A stretch of 64,000 nucleotides of DNA from Diplonema papillatum (Eukaryota > Euglenozoa > Diplonemea > Diplonemida > Diplonemidae), in the NCBI GenBank assembly GCA_030068145.1, contig JAPJBO010001028.1, positions 1 through 64,000 of the forward strand. Direction: 5' to 3'. The translations under genes were made by a program, and so were the position numbers. Every line of letters starts with the position of its first letter. Position 1 is the stretch's first letter. The notes beneath the pieces were generated by a model. That model saw only the letters and a program-made list of their open reading frames with translations. It did no database searches and had not been told where the DNA came from. Of this stretch, positions 62,505-64,000 are shown one piece after another.

Positions 62505-63245
62505 CATCCTGGCAGAGTCTGGCAGAGTCTGGCTGAGTCTCGCCAGAGTCCAGCCTGAGTCTGGGCGACTCAGGCAGACTCAGGCTGGACTCAGGCAAAC
62601 TCAGGCTGGGCAGTATATATTAGTGTTCGGGTCACTTCAGAGGGGCAGTGAGGGCCAAGAATCACAATCACAATTGCAATCACAAGGATTAAACCTCAGC
62701 CACCTGGAAGGGACTGCTTTGGGCACCACCTCAAGAACCACATCACAAAGCTGTTGAGCACGACACACACAGGTGCAAGACAACTTGTAAAGCTTACAGC
62801 GTTAGGTATAGGTAATTACCTATACTCAACGAACCGCGATTTTTGCGTAAAGTACAGGTAATTGCCTGTAGGTGGGCACTGGACCAGCTTTAGGGTCCAA
62901 TTACAGGTGTTCAAGTTTCGTTGCAACACTCAAATTTTGTCTGGTTAGGAGCACTTTTGATTTCAGTGTGTGGGGTCCCAATTTGTTGTCTGTTACACCA
63001 TGCACATCTGCAAGCTTGCTGCCAGAACCTCAGCGACCAACCACTGAAGTGACCAGGTGCAGTAGTTCAGTACCAGTACAGTAGTTCAACAACAGTGCAG
63101 CCCGCCCAGCCTGAGTTTGCCTGAGTCCACACTGAGTCTGGCTGAGTCGCACGACTCAGGCTCGACTCAGGCTGAACTCAGGCTCGACTCAGTCTGAGTA
63201 TTTCTTCCCGGAGGGGAGTATGTCTCGCCAGACTCAGCCAGGATG
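62505..63245. mobile_element. Non-autonomous TIR element with subterminal repeats
   Basis: The ends CATCCTGGCAGAGTCTGGC (62505-62523) and its complement (63227-63245) agree in 18 of 19 bases. Both subterminal zones carry many GACTCAGGC or GCCTGAGTC words, typical of transposase-binding arrays. A palindrome GGTATAGGTAATTACCTATA sits near 62805. There is no coding frame. No target-site duplication is evident. Confidence 0.7.
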
Positions 63246-64000
63246 CAAAGCATATTATACGGTCCGGTAAAAAATACCATTCTCTGGGCAGGTGTGGCCC
63301 TAAAGCGTGAATGTAAATAGAGATTTTGCCCAAATACATTTTTCGCACTTTTTTTGCACCAGGCTTCAAGATGCGCACAGCGAAGGTAACAGGAAGTTTC
63401 TGGGCTTTCAGTCCACGGATGACGTCCGCACTATGACGGCAGGAACGCAAACAGACGTGTGTGGCTCAGTTTGATAGCTTCGTTCGATGAAGAACTCGTC
63501 AGAGATGTTTCGTGACCAAGCTAGGAAGCCTCTGAAGGTCTTAGCTTTAGAGCATATATTGGCAAGCGTTGACTCAACGCCATTCGAGTTCCTGTTGGAA
63601 CTTGCATTGACTCTCTCCCATACAACTGTTGCACAGTGCGTTGCTCAGGGTGGTCGAAGGCCTGACAAACTTCCGATTGTGGTGATGGTGATGATCTTAG
63701 CGGCAGTTCTGGTACAACCTCCTTGGTAAAACCGAGAAAGAAAGTGAAAGCGCGAACGCGGTATGCCGCAACTTCATGGCACGGCATGACGCAAGGGTTT
63801 GCATCTTCTTCGGCACAAGTAGTGCAATCAAGTGGTCGAGTTTGGTTCGCCGTTTTCCTTCTTTTTGATCGTTCGTACACGGAAGTTTTGAGGGCAGAAC
63901 GCGGCCAGTCAAAACTAGCCCAAGGACGAAGTTCCGGCATGTGTGCCGTTTAGGGGGGGGGTACGTGTCGGTTTCCTACTCATTGGGGACCAAAGCAAAC
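63246..64000. other. Right-hand spacer
   Basis: About 63620-63667 is an inverted copy of 14070-14112. No gene recognised. Confidence 0.4.

Overview
The window is nuclear DNA of a eukaryote, most likely a protist with a large, repeat-laden genome. It has spliceosomal GT-AG introns up to 11.6 kb, GC-rich exons in AT-richer spacer, several non-LTR retrotransposons (LINEs), tRNA-derived SINEs, many foldback and TIR elements, and a stray piece of nuclear LSU rDNA. A 13-base match to the conserved 3' end of the kinetoplastid/diplonemid spliced leader (11102-11114, minus sense) hints at Euglenozoa. That is suggestive only.

Two host genes are clear, both on the minus strand. The larger runs from an ATG at 29847 to a stop at 546. 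I can trace nine exons, all joined by phase-0 introns, giving a protein of about 2261 residues: signal peptide, thrombospondin-C-like domain, cadherin/Ig-like domains, many EGF-like modules, one membrane span, and a very long cytoplasmic tail built of helical repeats punctuated by a Gly-Met-Asp-Pro (GMDP) motif. Its introns hold most of the left half of the window. Intron 8 (2646-14243) contains a LINE, a ubiquitin-protease fragment, a MITE and a SINE. Intron 1 (20049-27702) contains the LSU rDNA fragment, a pogo-like transposase relic and nested TIR elements. The second gene (31218-33812) encodes an 864-residue proline/serine-rich protein with a C-terminal PH domain.

The rest is mobile DNA. 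LINE-1 (2857-11151, minus) has two open ORFs; ORF2 carries an OTU protease, a 2A-like motif, an AP-endonuclease and a reverse transcriptase, a layout recalling the Dualen/RandI group. LINE-2 (55868-62334, plus) keeps one long ORF with OTU, RT and RNase H but has lost the endonuclease, and its ORF1 contains an internal inversion. LINE-3 (49705-54140) is a decayed relative with its own inverted segment. From 34 to 49 kb I find no convincing host gene. That stretch holds a foldback transposon carrying a small ORF, minisatellites, a SINE and a short LINE-1 derivative.

The most interesting signal is at the ends of LINE-1. Two short elements (359-491 and 36650-36797) consist of just its 5' and 3' ends. 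In all three copies the ends can fold together through four helices whose sequences differ between copies while pairing is kept. The whole LINE body sits in the loop of one of these helices. This looks like a conserved structured RNA shared by an autonomous element and its ORF-less partners.
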